Of a DNA stretch of 39,180 bases, positions 19,693-27,943 are shown one piece after another. The notes below the pieces were generated by a model. It searched no databases. It saw only the letters and a list, made by a program, of their open reading frames with translations, and had not been told where the DNA came from. The first letter of the stretch is position 1; each line of letters starts with the position of its first letter. Position numbers and translations under genes: made by a program. Source of the stretch: an uncultured Erwinia sp. (GTDB lineage Bacteria; Pseudomonadota; Gammaproteobacteria; Enterobacterales; Enterobacteriaceae); assembly GCA_913775305.1 (NCBI GenBank), contig CAJYIY010000087.1, positions 1 to 39,180 on the forward strand. Reading direction: 5' to 3'.

Positions 19693-19721
19693 ATACTAGA
19701 TATAGCGTCATTAAAAATCAA
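19693..19721 (-). promoter_or_regulatory. Candidate sigma70 promoter of nrdHIEF
   Basis: Minus strand: TTGATT (plus 19716-19721), 17-base spacer, TAGTAT (plus 19693-19698). The -10 lies within the proximal NrdR box, so bound NrdR would block it directly. It is about 107 bases upstream of nrdH. Confidence 0.6.
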
Positions 19722-19739
19722 CCACGCAATATGTAGTAT
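19693..19739 (-). promoter_or_regulatory. Pair of NrdR boxes
   Basis: Two 16-base imperfect palindromes on the minus strand: ATACTACATATTGCGT (plus 19724-19739) and ACGCTATATCTAGTAT (plus 19693-19708). Both fit the AC-rich/AT-core/GT-rich pattern of NrdR boxes, and their starts are exactly 31 bases apart, three helical turns, the spacing known for NrdR-repressed nrd operons. NrdR itself is not in the window. I did not recognise a Fur box. Confidence 0.75.
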
Positions 19740-19792
19740 AAATGGGTTTGTTAAGTCAGCTTGCTGATAAGCCTTATCCCGCCGGTTTGCGC

Positions 19793-19823
19793 AAAAAAAT
19801 GCCCGCACGGTGAAGTGCGGGCA
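19793..19823 (-). terminator. Intrinsic terminator of ygaM
   Basis: Minus strand: TGCCCGCAC/GTGCGGGCA 9-bp stem with a 6-base loop, followed by T7 (plus 19793-19799). It begins 20 bases after the ygaM stop. Confidence 0.85.
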
Positions 19824-19842
19824 GGGATTCGAGAAAACGTGA

Positions 19843-20166
19843 TTAGCGGCGTGCCGTGCTGGTGGCGATAAGTGCGCCGATCAGGATGCCGACAGCAGTA
19901 CCGATGCCCACACCGTGCCAGGGCTTATCGCGAATGTAGGTGTCAACCTGGGTGCCAGCGTCCCTGGCTGCCTGAGTTACCCGGTTATGGCCGTGCAGTT
20001 TAGCCCGGGTCTCTTTCAGCAGCGTTTCAGCACGAACCCTGGCGCTTTCCACGTCATCTTTTGCTTTGCTGCCGTAGGATTTAAGCAGATCATCCAGCGT
20101 ATCTGCCAGCAGTGAAACATTCTCGTTCAGATCACTGTCATCATTTTTCACTGTGCGGTTGAACAT
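19843..20166 (-). CDS. ygaM: DUF883/ElaB-YqjD-type membrane-anchored protein YgaM
   Basis: 107 residues from ATG 20166; a GTG two codons earlier is too close to the AAGGAG ribosome site. Members of this family have a soluble, charged helical N-terminal part and one C-terminal membrane helix, and relatives such as YqjD bind ribosomes at the membrane in stationary phase. Here the helical part has LADTLDDLLKSYGSKAKDDVE and LLKETRAKLHG, then RDKPWHGVGIGTAVGILIGALIATST forms the membrane anchor over the last 28 residues. It lies upstream of nrdH on the same strand but has its own terminator. Its precise job is unknown. Confidence 0.88.
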   Translation of the reverse strand: MFNRTVKNDDSDLNENVSLLADTLDDLLKSYGSKAKDDVESARVRAETLLKETRAKLHGHNRVTQAARDAGTQVDTYIRDKPWHGVGIGTAVGILIGALIATSTARR

Positions 20167-20315
20167 TTTCACTCCTTAATTTTGAAATGTACTATTAAGT
20201 ATAGGGCAGGCTAGAAATCCGTAACGTTGAACACCTGCGTTTTGGATTATTCCGAAAGCACTGACTATGCGGCCTGAGGTAAGGTTGCGTGGACTGCAGA
20301 CACAGAGGAAAAAGC

Positions 20316-20651
20316 ATGTATTTACGACCTGATGAGGTAGCTCGCGTACTGGAAAAGGCGGGGTTTGAGATGGATACGGTTACCGCCAAAAGCTACGGTT
20401 ACAGTCGGGGTGAAAACTACGTCTATGTCAATCGTGAGGCGCGTTTAGGTCGTACGGCGCTGGTCATCCACCCGACTCTGAAAGAGAAAAGTCTGGCCAT
20501 TGCGGTCCCGGCCTCCGATATTAAAACCTGCGAACACTATGTCCACTTTCCAATGTATCTGGCGGGTGACTCCAACGCGCATTACGGCATTCCGTATGGT
20601 TTTAGTTCCCGCGCCGCGCTGGAACGTTATCTGGAACGCATGTTTGGCTGA
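20316..20651 (+). CDS. ygaC: DUF2002 protein YgaC
   Basis: 111 residues from ATG 20316 (AGAGGAAA upstream); an earlier in-frame ATG at 20289 adds nine residues without homologous support. Cytoplasmic protein of unknown function, Fur-regulated in E. coli. The beginning [19 protein letters not shown] and the segments [15 protein letters not shown] and [19 protein letters not shown] match E. coli YgaC closely. Divergent from ygaM, as in E. coli, and convergent with tsx. Confidence 0.9.
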   Translation: MYLRPDEVARVLEKAGFEMDTVTAKSYGYSRGENYVYVNREARLGRTALVIHPTLKEKSLAIAVPASDIKTCEHYVHFPMYLAGDSNAHYGIPYGFSSRAALERYLERMFG

Positions 20652-20678
20652 TTTTCCCGCCGGATGCTGACGCCGCGC

Positions 20679-20702
20679 AAAAAAAATGCGCCCGCAGGCG
20701 CA
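20679..20702 (-). terminator. Intrinsic terminator of tsx
   Basis: Minus strand: TGCGCC-TGCG-GGCGCA, a 6-bp stem with a tetraloop (extendable by A-T pairs), followed by T8 (plus 20679-20686). It sits between the convergent ygaC and tsx genes. Confidence 0.8.
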
Positions 20703-20730
20703 TTCAGAATTCACAGTGTGTTTGTCACCA

Positions 20731-21597
20731 TCAGAAGTTGTAACCCACAACCAGATAGTAGCCAAAACCGTTAGATTTGACGTGGAACGGACCGTTGCCG
20801 AAGTTCAGCTCGGTGCCATCGTTCCACTGACCACCATTGTGGAAGTAACGCGCTACGAACGAGTAATGCCAGTGATCGTAACCCAGTGACAGAATATGGC
20901 TGGAGGCGATGGAGTTGCTGGTGCGGGCCGGCGCGGAGTTATCCCCCAGATCGGAGCCCCAGTCGAAGTTGGTGAACCCGATGTAGCTCAGGTTGCCGCC
21001 CCACAGGCTGGTGATTGGCACAAAGTATTTTACCTTGAAGCGATAGCCATCCCACTCGTTTTCGTTCGCAGCGCCGTAGTTTGCCCACTGATATTTTGCG
21101 TAGACGTTAAGCGACAGGCCAACATCCGAATGCGTATCGATATCGGTACCCAGACCCATATACCAGGTGTTCTGGCGGCTGGCGCGGTTATCGCCCATAT
21201 CATAGATATAGTTATTCGCGAAATACCACTCTTTGAACGGGCCAAAGCCCAGGTTAACGCCGGTCAGCTTATCAATAGAAAAACGCGGCTCAATTTCCAT
21301 AAAGAACGGGGAACCGTTATCCCAGGCGCCTTTATCGTTGCCGTTGCCCACGCCGAAGAACTTAGGTACATCAATGTAGCCGTAGAAATCAAACCACTCT
21401 TTTTTCGCGAAGGCTTCATATTCCAGGTAAACATCATTATTCAGCTGAGGTCCGAAGCGGGTGTGGTAGCTACCGACAACGTTAACGCTCTGGTGCCACC
21501 AGTCTGAAACGTATTCAGGGCTGCCTGAATCTGCGAAAGAGACGTTGGTATAAGACAACGCAGCCAGCGCGCCAGCCATCATAATTTTATATTTCAT
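20731..21597 (-). CDS. tsx: Nucleoside-specific outer-membrane channel Tsx
   Basis: 288 residues (294 in E. coli). Outer-membrane 12-stranded barrel that lets nucleosides and deoxynucleosides into the periplasm; also a receptor for phage T6 and colicin K in E. coli. Signal peptide [22 protein letters not shown] is followed by mature [18 protein letters not shown]. Long stretches such as [36 protein letters not shown] and [16 protein letters not shown] match E. coli. The last residue is Phe, as usual for outer-membrane barrels. The changes concentrate in surface loops (around [12 protein letters not shown] and NSAPARTSN), where phage pressure acts. A CRP site lies upstream. Confidence 0.96.
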   Translation of the reverse strand: MKYKIMMAGALAALSYTNVSFADSGSPEYVSDWWHQSVNVVGSYHTRFGPQLNNDVYLEYEAFAKKEWFDFYGYIDVPKFFGVGNGNDKGAWDNGSPFFMEIEPRFSIDKLTGVNLGFGPFKEWYFANNYIYDMGDNRASRQNTWYMGLGTDIDTHSDVGLSLNVYAKYQWANYGAANENEWDGYRFKVKYFVPITSLWGGNLSYIGFTNFDWGSDLGDNSAPARTSNSIASSHILSLGYDHWHYSFVARYFHNGGQWNDGTELNFGNGPFHVKSNGFGYYLVVGYNF

Positions 21598-21798
21598 TAT
21601 ATTACCACATGCTCAGAGACCATCCTCAGCCGCCAGCGCGAGGGACAGGTTGGGTTAGTAAAGGCAGACAATCGGGCGCTGAAATCATTGATGAAAGCCC
21701 CCGTCAGTCAGGTTGCGGCAGTGTGCCGCTATCCGGCCCTTAGGAAATAGAGATTGCTCACACTTGTCAAATTCTGTTTCATTTCAAAACAGCTAAAG

Positions 21799-21814
21799 TG
21801 TGACTTTCATCACA
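21799..21814 (-). promoter_or_regulatory. CRP-binding site upstream of tsx
   Basis: TGTGA-CTTTCA-TCACA has both consensus half-sites at the canonical 6-base spacing. About 202 bases upstream of tsx. On the minus strand a TTGACA (plus 21775-21780) follows, a candidate -35, but no convincing -10 is found at the right distance. In E. coli tsx is CRP/CytR and DeoR controlled. The 413-base gap 21598-22010 otherwise shows no gene. Confidence 0.75.
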
Positions 21815-22010
21815 TTAAGGAGGTGACGGTCGGGAACTTTCCGTTTTAACTGTGAATCGCAGATTAAATGAGCAGCTAAACGTTTGCCTGTCACCGGATT
21901 GGGAAAGGGAGTGTGCGGAGGGTAAATAGTCTCGACGAAACCGGGCACCCAGTCCTTACGAAATATAAGTTTTTATTATGATTTTTAGGGTGATTGAGGT
22001 GAAGTTTTAC

Positions 22011-23168
22011 TCAATTACAGCGGTAGTTCAGGCCCGCCAGGCGCTGAAGATCGGCTCGCTTAGCGTGCTGCGCCAGCGCGGGGAAATCGGAAAAAAGATA
22101 GTGCCGGACCGGAGCTGGCAGATTAGTCATGTTGTGCCCGGGTAAAATCTCCAGGCGGCCAAAGGCCGCAAGCGCCTGGCCGTGAAAGCGGTCGGGCAGC
22201 GTCAGCCAAAGCGCTGAAACCCCCTCCGCCGCGCGTGAAGGCCACCGCCGCTCGCTGACATCATAATTTCGGTAGCGCAGCAGAAATTTATCCGGCAGGC
22301 GACAGCGGCTGTTCCACCACAGACGATCGAGCATATCAAAGCGAAAGCGCGTCCCGGCCGGGGATTCTGCCTGCAGCTGGGCCAGCGCCTGCGGGATCAT
22401 ACCGCTCATCGCCTGCTGATAGCGTGGCAGCGAGGCTCCGTCCCCGGCGTTCAGTAAATCGATTGCCACGCGGGTGCCGAGCAGATTCGAATAGAGGTCT
22501 TCGGGGGAAAAAGCCGAGACGCCTTCAGAATAACCCGGCACCGACTCAAATCCGTACCACTGGGCGACCTCATGCCAGGCGGCAAGTTCAAAGGCCAGAT
22601 GCGCTGCCAGATACACCGCCAGCCGGTAGCGATCGCTGGCATCGGCGGGAGGGGTAAAGGCAAATAAGCGGATCTCCCGCTGGCCCAGCTCGTCGTCAAG
22701 CTTCAGCGTCGTAGCCAGGCCCATTCGCGGCCAGATATGGCTGAACAGCCACAGCGTGTTATCGGCGCTGTCGCGCAGATGTGCCAGATCGATAAAGCCG
22801 GCCCGATGAGTATAAACCAGGCCGTTGTGTTCACTGTTTAAGCCGATCAGGCTGGTTAGCGTATCCCGGAAGCTGGGGTTGAAATGGTGCTCGCCGGTTT
22901 GCCATGGGGCAACAATATTATCCAGCTGATACCCCGGTACCGGTATACCAAACAGCTTAGCCCTCAGGTTATAGCCAAAAGCACAGCAGGGCCGCAGACC
23001 GTCTGGTTTGGGTAGCGGTTGGGTTAACAGCCATATCCGGGGCGACTGACCGGCCGGAAGGCTGAGATCGGCCAGCGAGGATGTCGTAGCTGCCGGTAAA
23101 TGTCGCTGGCAGCCGGTGGAGCAAACGGACAACAGCAGCAGTAGCAGACGGCAAAGCCCGAATCTCAA
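22011..23168 (-). CDS. DUF4056-type lipoprotein, TTG start
   Basis: 385 residues. The N-terminus MRFGLCRLLLLLLSVCSTGC is a lipoprotein signal; lipidation would be at C20 (STGC) or C16 (LSVC). I believe the body belongs to the uncharacterised DUF4056 family: PRIWLLTQPLPKPDGLRPCC near 43-62, HNGLVYTHRAGFIDLAHLRD near 114-133, and AAHLAFELAAWHEVAQWYGF near 189-208, where the repeated His/Glu (HEVAQW) could bind a metal, though no enzyme activity is known to me. Start is TTG 23168, overlapping the upstream stop as TTGA, with GGAGAGG seven bases upstream; the next ATG would remove the signal. Third gene of an envelope operon. Confidence 0.65.
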   Translation of the reverse strand: MRFGLCRLLLLLLSVCSTGCQRHLPAATTSSLADLSLPAGQSPRIWLLTQPLPKPDGLRPCCAFGYNLRAKLFGIPVPGYQLDNIVAPWQTGEHHFNPSFRDTLTSLIGLNSEHNGLVYTHRAGFIDLAHLRDSADNTLWLFSHIWPRMGLATTLKLDDELGQREIRLFAFTPPADASDRYRLAVYLAAHLAFELAAWHEVAQWYGFESVPGYSEGVSAFSPEDLYSNLLGTRVAIDLLNAGDGASLPRYQQAMSGMIPQALAQLQAESPAGTRFRFDMLDRLWWNSRCRLPDKFLLRYRNYDVSERRWPSRAAEGVSALWLTLPDRFHGQALAAFGRLEILPGHNMTNLPAPVRHYLFSDFPALAQHAKRADLQRLAGLNYRCN

Positions 23169-24301
23169 AATGCCTCTCCGACCTGAAAGTAGAAGCCAGA
23201 ACTGTGCTGGCCAAGGCCGTAATCCAGGCGGATATTCATGTCTTTTTTGAACTCAAAGCGGTATCCGGCCCCCACTGACGGCAGCCAGTGTCCGTTAAGA
23301 ATGCTCCCCGGTCTGTCCGACATGTTTCCGGCCCCCATCCATACCACCATGCCGTGACGCCAGCTAAGCTTTTTACGCCACTCCAGCTGGCTGGTCACGA
23401 TATTCCGATCGCGGTATCGCCCTTCGTAATAGCCGCGCAGATGGTGGCTGTCACCCAGCAGCGATTGCATGGTCCAGGGAACATGGCCGCTGGTAAAGCG
23501 GCTGTACACTTCCCAGGCGACGAGGCTGGTATCGTTAATGGCATGGTAGGTGTCATACTGCGCATCAAAAGCATTAAAACGATTATCGCTGGCAAATGCC
23601 GGGGTATACCACGTCCAGGAAAAATTCAGCACCTGTCCGCGCGATGGATTCTCAACAAAATCGCGGGAATCATAGCTGAACAACGCGCTGGCGCCAGAGC
23701 TGAAAATATGGCGTGACGCATTCTGATGGTAAAAACTGCCGCTGGCCTTGTGCTGTAGCGACGAGGCGCCTTCATAGGAAAAAGACCAGCCAAGTCCGGC
23801 GTAGGTATGGTTGGCCAGCTGATAGAGCACGCGGGGGGCGCTGCTGAGTTTAGTTGAGTCATAGGACTGTTTGCCGCGCTGATCCCTGCCAGCACGAAAC
23901 CCTTCGCCCCAGTAATGCAGCGGCCTGCGGCTGATATCGCCCGACAGATAAAAGCGCCAGCGGTCGTCGTTTAAAAATGTATAATTTTCATAGCCTGCGC
24001 CAAATGCACCGGTTGAGCTGGCAAATCCGGTGAAGGAAAGCGACGAGAGCGGCGTATCACGTTGATGCTCATCCGGTCGGTAAAGCCCGACCGCCGCCAC
24101 GCCGATGCCCACGCCAAGTTCAGGTGTATAAAAAGGGCCGGGAACAATCCCCCAGTCAATGGTTTTACGCGTATCAGCCTTGCGATCCGCGCCTAACGTA
24201 TTCAGAAAGCGATCGATAGTGTTCCGGCTGGGCACAACGCTGGCCTGGCTTATCGCAGAGACGATGAGCAGGCCACAGAAAAGAGATATCTTTAACCGCA
24301 T
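23165..24301 (-). CDS. BamA/TamA-family outer-membrane barrel lacking POTRA domains
   Basis: 378 residues. Signal peptide MRLKISLFCGLLIVSAISQA, mature part from SVVPS. No room for POTRA domains: the barrel signature begins by about residue 50 (GIVPGPFYTPELGVGIGVAA). Omp85-type marks are YDSRDFVENPSRGQ at 210-223 and LRGYYEGRYRDRN at 288-300, the latter corresponding to the conserved VRGF/Y loop that enters the barrel in this superfamily. It ends GLGQHSSGFYFQVGEAF with a terminal Phe. Such single-barrel Omp85 members are of unknown function. It follows the first gene after 2 bases and overlaps the lipoprotein gene by 4. Confidence 0.75.
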   Translation of the reverse strand: MRLKISLFCGLLIVSAISQASVVPSRNTIDRFLNTLGADRKADTRKTIDWGIVPGPFYTPELGVGIGVAAVGLYRPDEHQRDTPLSSLSFTGFASSTGAFGAGYENYTFLNDDRWRFYLSGDISRRPLHYWGEGFRAGRDQRGKQSYDSTKLSSAPRVLYQLANHTYAGLGWSFSYEGASSLQHKASGSFYHQNASRHIFSSGASALFSYDSRDFVENPSRGQVLNFSWTWYTPAFASDNRFNAFDAQYDTYHAINDTSLVAWEVYSRFTSGHVPWTMQSLLGDSHHLRGYYEGRYRDRNIVTSQLEWRKKLSWRHGMVVWMGAGNMSDRPGSILNGHWLPSVGAGYRFEFKKDMNIRLDYGLGQHSSGFYFQVGEAF

Positions 24302-24303
24302 GT

Positions 24304-25353
24304 TTAGAAGCGAAACTCTCCACCAACCATAAAGCTGTTACGGTTGGAAAATCCCACTTCAGTGGTGACATTAAAGTTGCGGGTCAGCTCGTACTGTCCA
24401 CCAACCAGAACGTTCCACGGCGATTTCAAATGCTGCTTGACCCGGAAACGGCCCTGATTGTCGCTGTTGACCATGTTGACCAGACCTGTCAGCTGGGCGG
24501 GCATATGCAGATCGCTGATATTGCCCCTGAAGTCCTGATCGACATCCTGATACATTGTTCCGATCCACAGGCTGGCATGGGAAACGGGTATGGAGAACTG
24601 CTCTACGCCAGGAACGGTAAAGCGATAGCCAACGCGTGGGGTAAAGGTGAACGCGGAAATATTACCGTCCAGCACATCAAAGTGGGTGACGGTATAGTTG
24701 AAATCCATGGTGCCAAACCAGTCATGATAGCCGTAGGCCAGCGTGGTACCACCGCCCCAGGTCGTTCCTTTAAATTTCAGCGTAAAATTCAGATTGCTGA
24801 GTTCTGACGGGCAACCATTATCTCTGATGCAGGCACTGACGCTGGAAACCGAACGTCCTTTAGTATGACCGACAATGCCGTAGACGTTCATAAACGGAAA
24901 TAACCAGGTATCCAGCCTGGCCGTATCAGTTTTACTTTTCTCCCGGGTATGGCCGACGAGAATATTAAACATATTGTCGACGGGAATAGGCTCCATTCCG
25001 GGGAAAAGGCTCGGAATTTTCAGATTGGTAAAGTTAATGCTTTTAACTTTAATATTCTGATGGATATCCATATGGGTATAACCAATACCATAAGGATCTG
25101 GTAATTCGTAGCCGCGCTCGCGAATTTCTTTGCCAAAAAAGGGCAGGGGACCAGTCGTTTCACCGAACAGATCGGGGGATTGCTGTTTGGGAGAGGGGGT
25201 GACAGCCGAGGGAGCAAGTGGATCGCTGTGATAATCGTAGGATGACACCTTTTGCGCATTGGGCACTGTGGCCTGCACTGCAACCACGGGCACTGAGCAC
25301 AACAAAACACCGCAAAGCGTATACGCTTCCCTGCAGTAAATCTTTTTCATCAT
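24304..25353 (-). CDS. Secreted protein, predicted outer-membrane beta-barrel, unassigned
   Basis: 349 residues that I do not recognise. A signal peptide covers residues 1-28 (TLCGVLLCSVPVVAVQA before TVPNAQ). Then comes a Pro/Ser-rich linker with SAVTPSPKQQSPDLFGETTG. From about residue 95 the chain alternates hydrophobic and polar residues with aromatic girdles, for example NVYGIVGHTKGRS, WGGGTTLAYGYHDWFGTMDF and FTFTPRVGYRF, and it ends VGGEFRF with a terminal Phe, all typical of outer-membrane barrels. Two cysteines in CIRDNGC might form a loop disulfide. First gene of the three-gene operon; ATG 25353 and 25350 are both possible, with GGAACGGA just upstream. Confidence 0.6.
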   Translation of the reverse strand: MMKKIYCREAYTLCGVLLCSVPVVAVQATVPNAQKVSSYDYHSDPLAPSAVTPSPKQQSPDLFGETTGPLPFFGKEIRERGYELPDPYGIGYTHMDIHQNIKVKSINFTNLKIPSLFPGMEPIPVDNMFNILVGHTREKSKTDTARLDTWLFPFMNVYGIVGHTKGRSVSSVSACIRDNGCPSELSNLNFTLKFKGTTWGGGTTLAYGYHDWFGTMDFNYTVTHFDVLDGNISAFTFTPRVGYRFTVPGVEQFSIPVSHASLWIGTMYQDVDQDFRGNISDLHMPAQLTGLVNMVNSDNQGRFRVKQHLKSPWNVLVGGQYELTRNFNVTTEVGFSNRNSFMVGGEFRF

Positions 25354-25596
25354 TCCGTTCCATTTCAGGCGAGACCGTTAAGGAATGTATGATAGTGGCA
25401 GGGTTCATATTTTAATAAACCAGAAAATGCGGCTAATCATAATTTTATGATTTCCTTAAAAATAAAAGAACATAATCCATTTTTCTTATTTTGATAATTA
25501 TAAATGATTAGGCGTTATCTGATATTTTGCGGCAGGGTGTATTACGGCGCGTTTTATTAACCCATTGGATATATTGAGTGCGTTTAATTTAACGCC

Positions 25597-25624
25597 GTCG
25601 GGATAAAGCGTCCTTCATCCCGAC
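25597..25624. repeat. Inverted repeat downstream of the RBBP9-type hydrolase gene
   Basis: GTCGGGAT-N12-ATCCCGAC, perfect 8-bp arms, 14 bases past the stop at 25638. No T-tract on the minus strand; possibly a weak terminator. The AT-rich stretch 25380-25560 between it and the envelope operon probably contains that operon's promoter, but I cannot choose a -35/-10 pair. Confidence 0.4.
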
Positions 25625-25637
25625 ATTTATCTGCGCA

Positions 25638-26204
25638 TTAAAGCGTGACAGACTGACGCAGCAGGTTCATGACCAGTGGGAGCTCGGTTATGCCGTCACG
25701 ACTGAGAAAGTGCCCGCAGTCCGGCAGTGCATAAAACGGCGCATTAAGCTGCTGGCTGAAGCGCAGCGATAGCGCGGGCGGGACGATTTCATCGTTCAGT
25801 GACGCGATCACCGCACGATGAGGCACCTGCTGCACGAGACGAGAAGCATCAAACGGCGAGCACATAAAGGCATCCAGCTCCGGCAGCGGTGGGACGCTCT
25901 CGCTGAAACCCGCCACCATAATGATCCCGGCGGCATTCTTCCCTGCGGGCTGCTGGTTAAGGTAACGCAGGGCGGTGATGCAGCCGAGGCTGTGGCCAAC
26001 GAACCAGGTCTGGCTGTTCACTTCACCAACGCATTCTGCCAGCGCGGACTGCCAGGCCTTGTCTTCAGGATGCTGTGAGTTCGGCAGTGCCGGTACGGTG
26101 ACCGCAAGACCCAGCGCTTCTGCTTCACGCTTCAGCCAGTCAAACCAGTGATGGTGCGGTCCGGCCGTGTAGCCGTGAATAATAAACAAGCGAGGAGATG
26201 CCAT
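25638..26204 (-). CDS. RBBP9/YdeN-family serine hydrolase
   Basis: 188 residues, the usual length of this compact alpha/beta-hydrolase family. The catalytic triad can be placed: Ser72 in GHSLG (70-74), Asp138 in SLNDEIVP and His165 in DCGHFL. The N-terminus RLFIIHGYTAGPHHHWFDWL carries the oxyanion-hole HG and the family's HHHW variant. Cytoplasmic; substrates of the bacterial members are poorly known. It stands alone 78 bases after yddG on the same strand, so the two could be co-transcribed. E. coli ydeN-like assignment is by family only. Confidence 0.85.
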   Translation of the reverse strand: MASPRLFIIHGYTAGPHHHWFDWLKREAEALGLAVTVPALPNSQHPEDKAWQSALAECVGEVNSQTWFVGHSLGCITALRYLNQQPAGKNAAGIIMVAGFSESVPPLPELDAFMCSPFDASRLVQQVPHRAVIASLNDEIVPPALSLRFSQQLNAPFYALPDCGHFLSRDGITELPLVMNLLRQSVTL

Positions 26205-26282
26205 TGCTTTCTGCTCCAGTGCGGTGAATTCGTGCTACAGCATAGCGTGACTCCGCTCCGATCTCATCTTCTGCCTGACCGT

Positions 26283-27185
26283 CTAACGTGCGCGCTTTTT
26301 CACCGCCACGCTACGCGTTGCCCACCAGCAGGCGAGAGATCCCAGGCTGACCATCGCGCTGCCCTGCCAGAAGGCAGCAGAAAGCGGTGAACTGAGCATA
26401 AACGCCGCCAGATAAGCGGAAATAATCGGGATAAAGTAGGATGCCGCCGCCAGAAGGGTGACGTTACCGTGCAGGATCCCTACGTTCCAGGCAGCGTAGC
26501 CAAAACCCATCGCCATCGCCGCCAGTGCCAGATCTATCCACACTTTGGCTGATAAAACAAACCCGGGCTGCGGAGAGAAGAAGAATGTCAGCCACAGCGT
26601 TAACGCGGTTAAGATAAAGAACAGCGTGATGCCATTGCAGCCCTGAGCAATTTTTTGGGTGAACACGCAATACATCGCCCAGATCATGGCGCCGCCAAAG
26701 GCCAGACCGTAGCTGAGCGGGTTGTCCGTCATATTGTTGGTTATTTCGCTGAGTGAAAATCCGTCGTCGCCACTCAGTACACGGCAAACTCCCGTTACCG
26801 CAATAACCACTCCGGGAATAATTAACAGGCTGCATTTCTGTCGGTTAACAATAACCGATAAGACAATGGTCATCGCGGGCCACAGATAATTCACCATACC
26901 GACTTCAATCGCCTGACGGCCGGAATGCGTGAATCCCAGCGACAGCGACAGGCAAAGCTCGTAGCAGACGAACAGCATGCTGCCGATAATCAGGTAGCGA
27001 CGAGGAAACTGACGGATGTTGGGAAACCCGATGGTGAACAGCAGCAAAATGGCGCTACCGCTGTAAATCAGCGCCGCGCCGCCCGCCGCTCCGAATCCCT
27101 CACTCACGCTCTTAATTAATCCGACTATCGTGCTCCAAAGCAGGATGGCAACCATTCCTGCGATCGTCGCTTGACCCTGGGGCAT
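26283..27185 (-). CDS. yddG: Aromatic amino acid exporter YddG (DMT family)
   Basis: 300 residues with about ten hydrophobic helices in two EamA-type halves. Inner-membrane exporter of Phe, Tyr and Trp, also linked to paraquat/methyl viologen export in Salmonella. Segments matching E. coli YddG: ILLWSTIVGLIKSVSEGFGAAGG at the N-terminus (residues about 14-36), QAIEVGMVNYLWPAMTIVLS in the middle, and YAAWNVGILHGNVTLLAAAS in the second half. Start ATG 27185. Its neighbours differ from E. coli. The protein is complete. Confidence 0.92.
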   Translation of the reverse strand: MPQGQATIAGMVAILLWSTIVGLIKSVSEGFGAAGGAALIYSGSAILLLFTIGFPNIRQFPRRYLIIGSMLFVCYELCLSLSLGFTHSGRQAIEVGMVNYLWPAMTIVLSVIVNRQKCSLLIIPGVVIAVTGVCRVLSGDDGFSLSEITNNMTDNPLSYGLAFGGAMIWAMYCVFTQKIAQGCNGITLFFILTALTLWLTFFFSPQPGFVLSAKVWIDLALAAMAMGFGYAAWNVGILHGNVTLLAAASYFIPIISAYLAAFMLSSPLSAAFWQGSAMVSLGSLACWWATRSVAVKKRAR

Positions 27186-27508
27186 AACGTTTTACCTCTG
27201 TTCACCGTGTTTAACCACAATCCGGACAGGATATCTGTTCAAACCGGATTGAAGACAGCGTCCGAATCAGTCTTGCTGACCGCTGCCTTAACTATGCCAC
27301 AGAGCGAAGGGAATCTGGCGTCCTGCTGGTGGCGAAAGAGGTCGCCGGTACGCTGACCGGAAAGAGAAAGATCCCGGACTAGCCGGAGCTACACAACAGG
27401 CACAATGCAGTGACGCAGGTGGGGTCACATTCGCAAAGCGTGAAGATCAGGCGGCCGCCGGGAACGGACAGACGCCTGAGGTGAAGAAATGGCTACGAGG
27501 TGGATAGG
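27186..27508. other. Gap between yddG and arsC, no supported gene
   Basis: About 320 bases. It should hold the yddG promoter at the left end and the end of the ars operon at the right. Six-frame reading gives only short open stretches (the longest under 65 codons) without similarity that I recognise, and no clear terminator or insertion-sequence ends. Confidence 0.5.
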
Positions 27509-27934
27509 TTACTTAATCTGCCTCCCGGCTTCGTCCACCACTTTTTCGCCATCCTCTTTTGTAAAGGCGCGTTTCTGGCTCTCTGGCAAAATATCCAGTA
27601 CAACTTCAGAAGGGCGACAAAGACGAGTACCGAGCGGTGTCACGACCACAGGTCGATTCATCAGGATCGGATACTGAAGCATATAATCGATCAGCTGCTG
27701 GTCGGTAAACCTGTCCTCCGCGAGATTAAGTTGCTCGTAGGGTTCGACATTCTTTCGCAGTAGTTCCCGTACCGAAATACCCATATCAGCAATCAGCTTG
27801 TTCAGCTCATCCCGGGAGGGGGGCGTATCAAGATAATAAATAATTGTGGGTTCGTTACCGCTGTTGCGGATCATCGCCAGCGCGTTACGCGAGGTGCCGC
27901 AGGCCGGGTTGTGATAAATGACAATGTTATTCAT
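27509..27934 (-). CDS. arsC: Glutaredoxin-dependent arsenate reductase
   Basis: 141 residues, like plasmid R773 and E. coli ArsC. Reduces arsenate to arsenite with glutaredoxin and glutathione. The catalytic Cys12 is in HNPACGTSRN, and the three substrate arginines are at their standard places: R60, R94 and R107 (MNRPVVVT, TRLCRPSE). Third gene of arsRBC, 9 bases after arsB. The last codons RQIK end at 27509. Confidence 0.96.
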   Translation of the reverse strand: MNNIVIYHNPACGTSRNALAMIRNSGNEPTIIYYLDTPPSRDELNKLIADMGISVRELLRKNVEPYEQLNLAEDRFTDQQLIDYMLQYPILMNRPVVVTPLGTRLCRPSEVVLDILPESQKRAFTKEDGEKVVDEAGRQIK

Positions 27935-27943
27935 ATCCGTCTC

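Noticed and set aside
20655..20676. REP-like sequence GCCGGATGCTGACGCCGC after ygaC
   Set aside because: It resembles the start of an E. coli REP element, but the complementary arm is missing.
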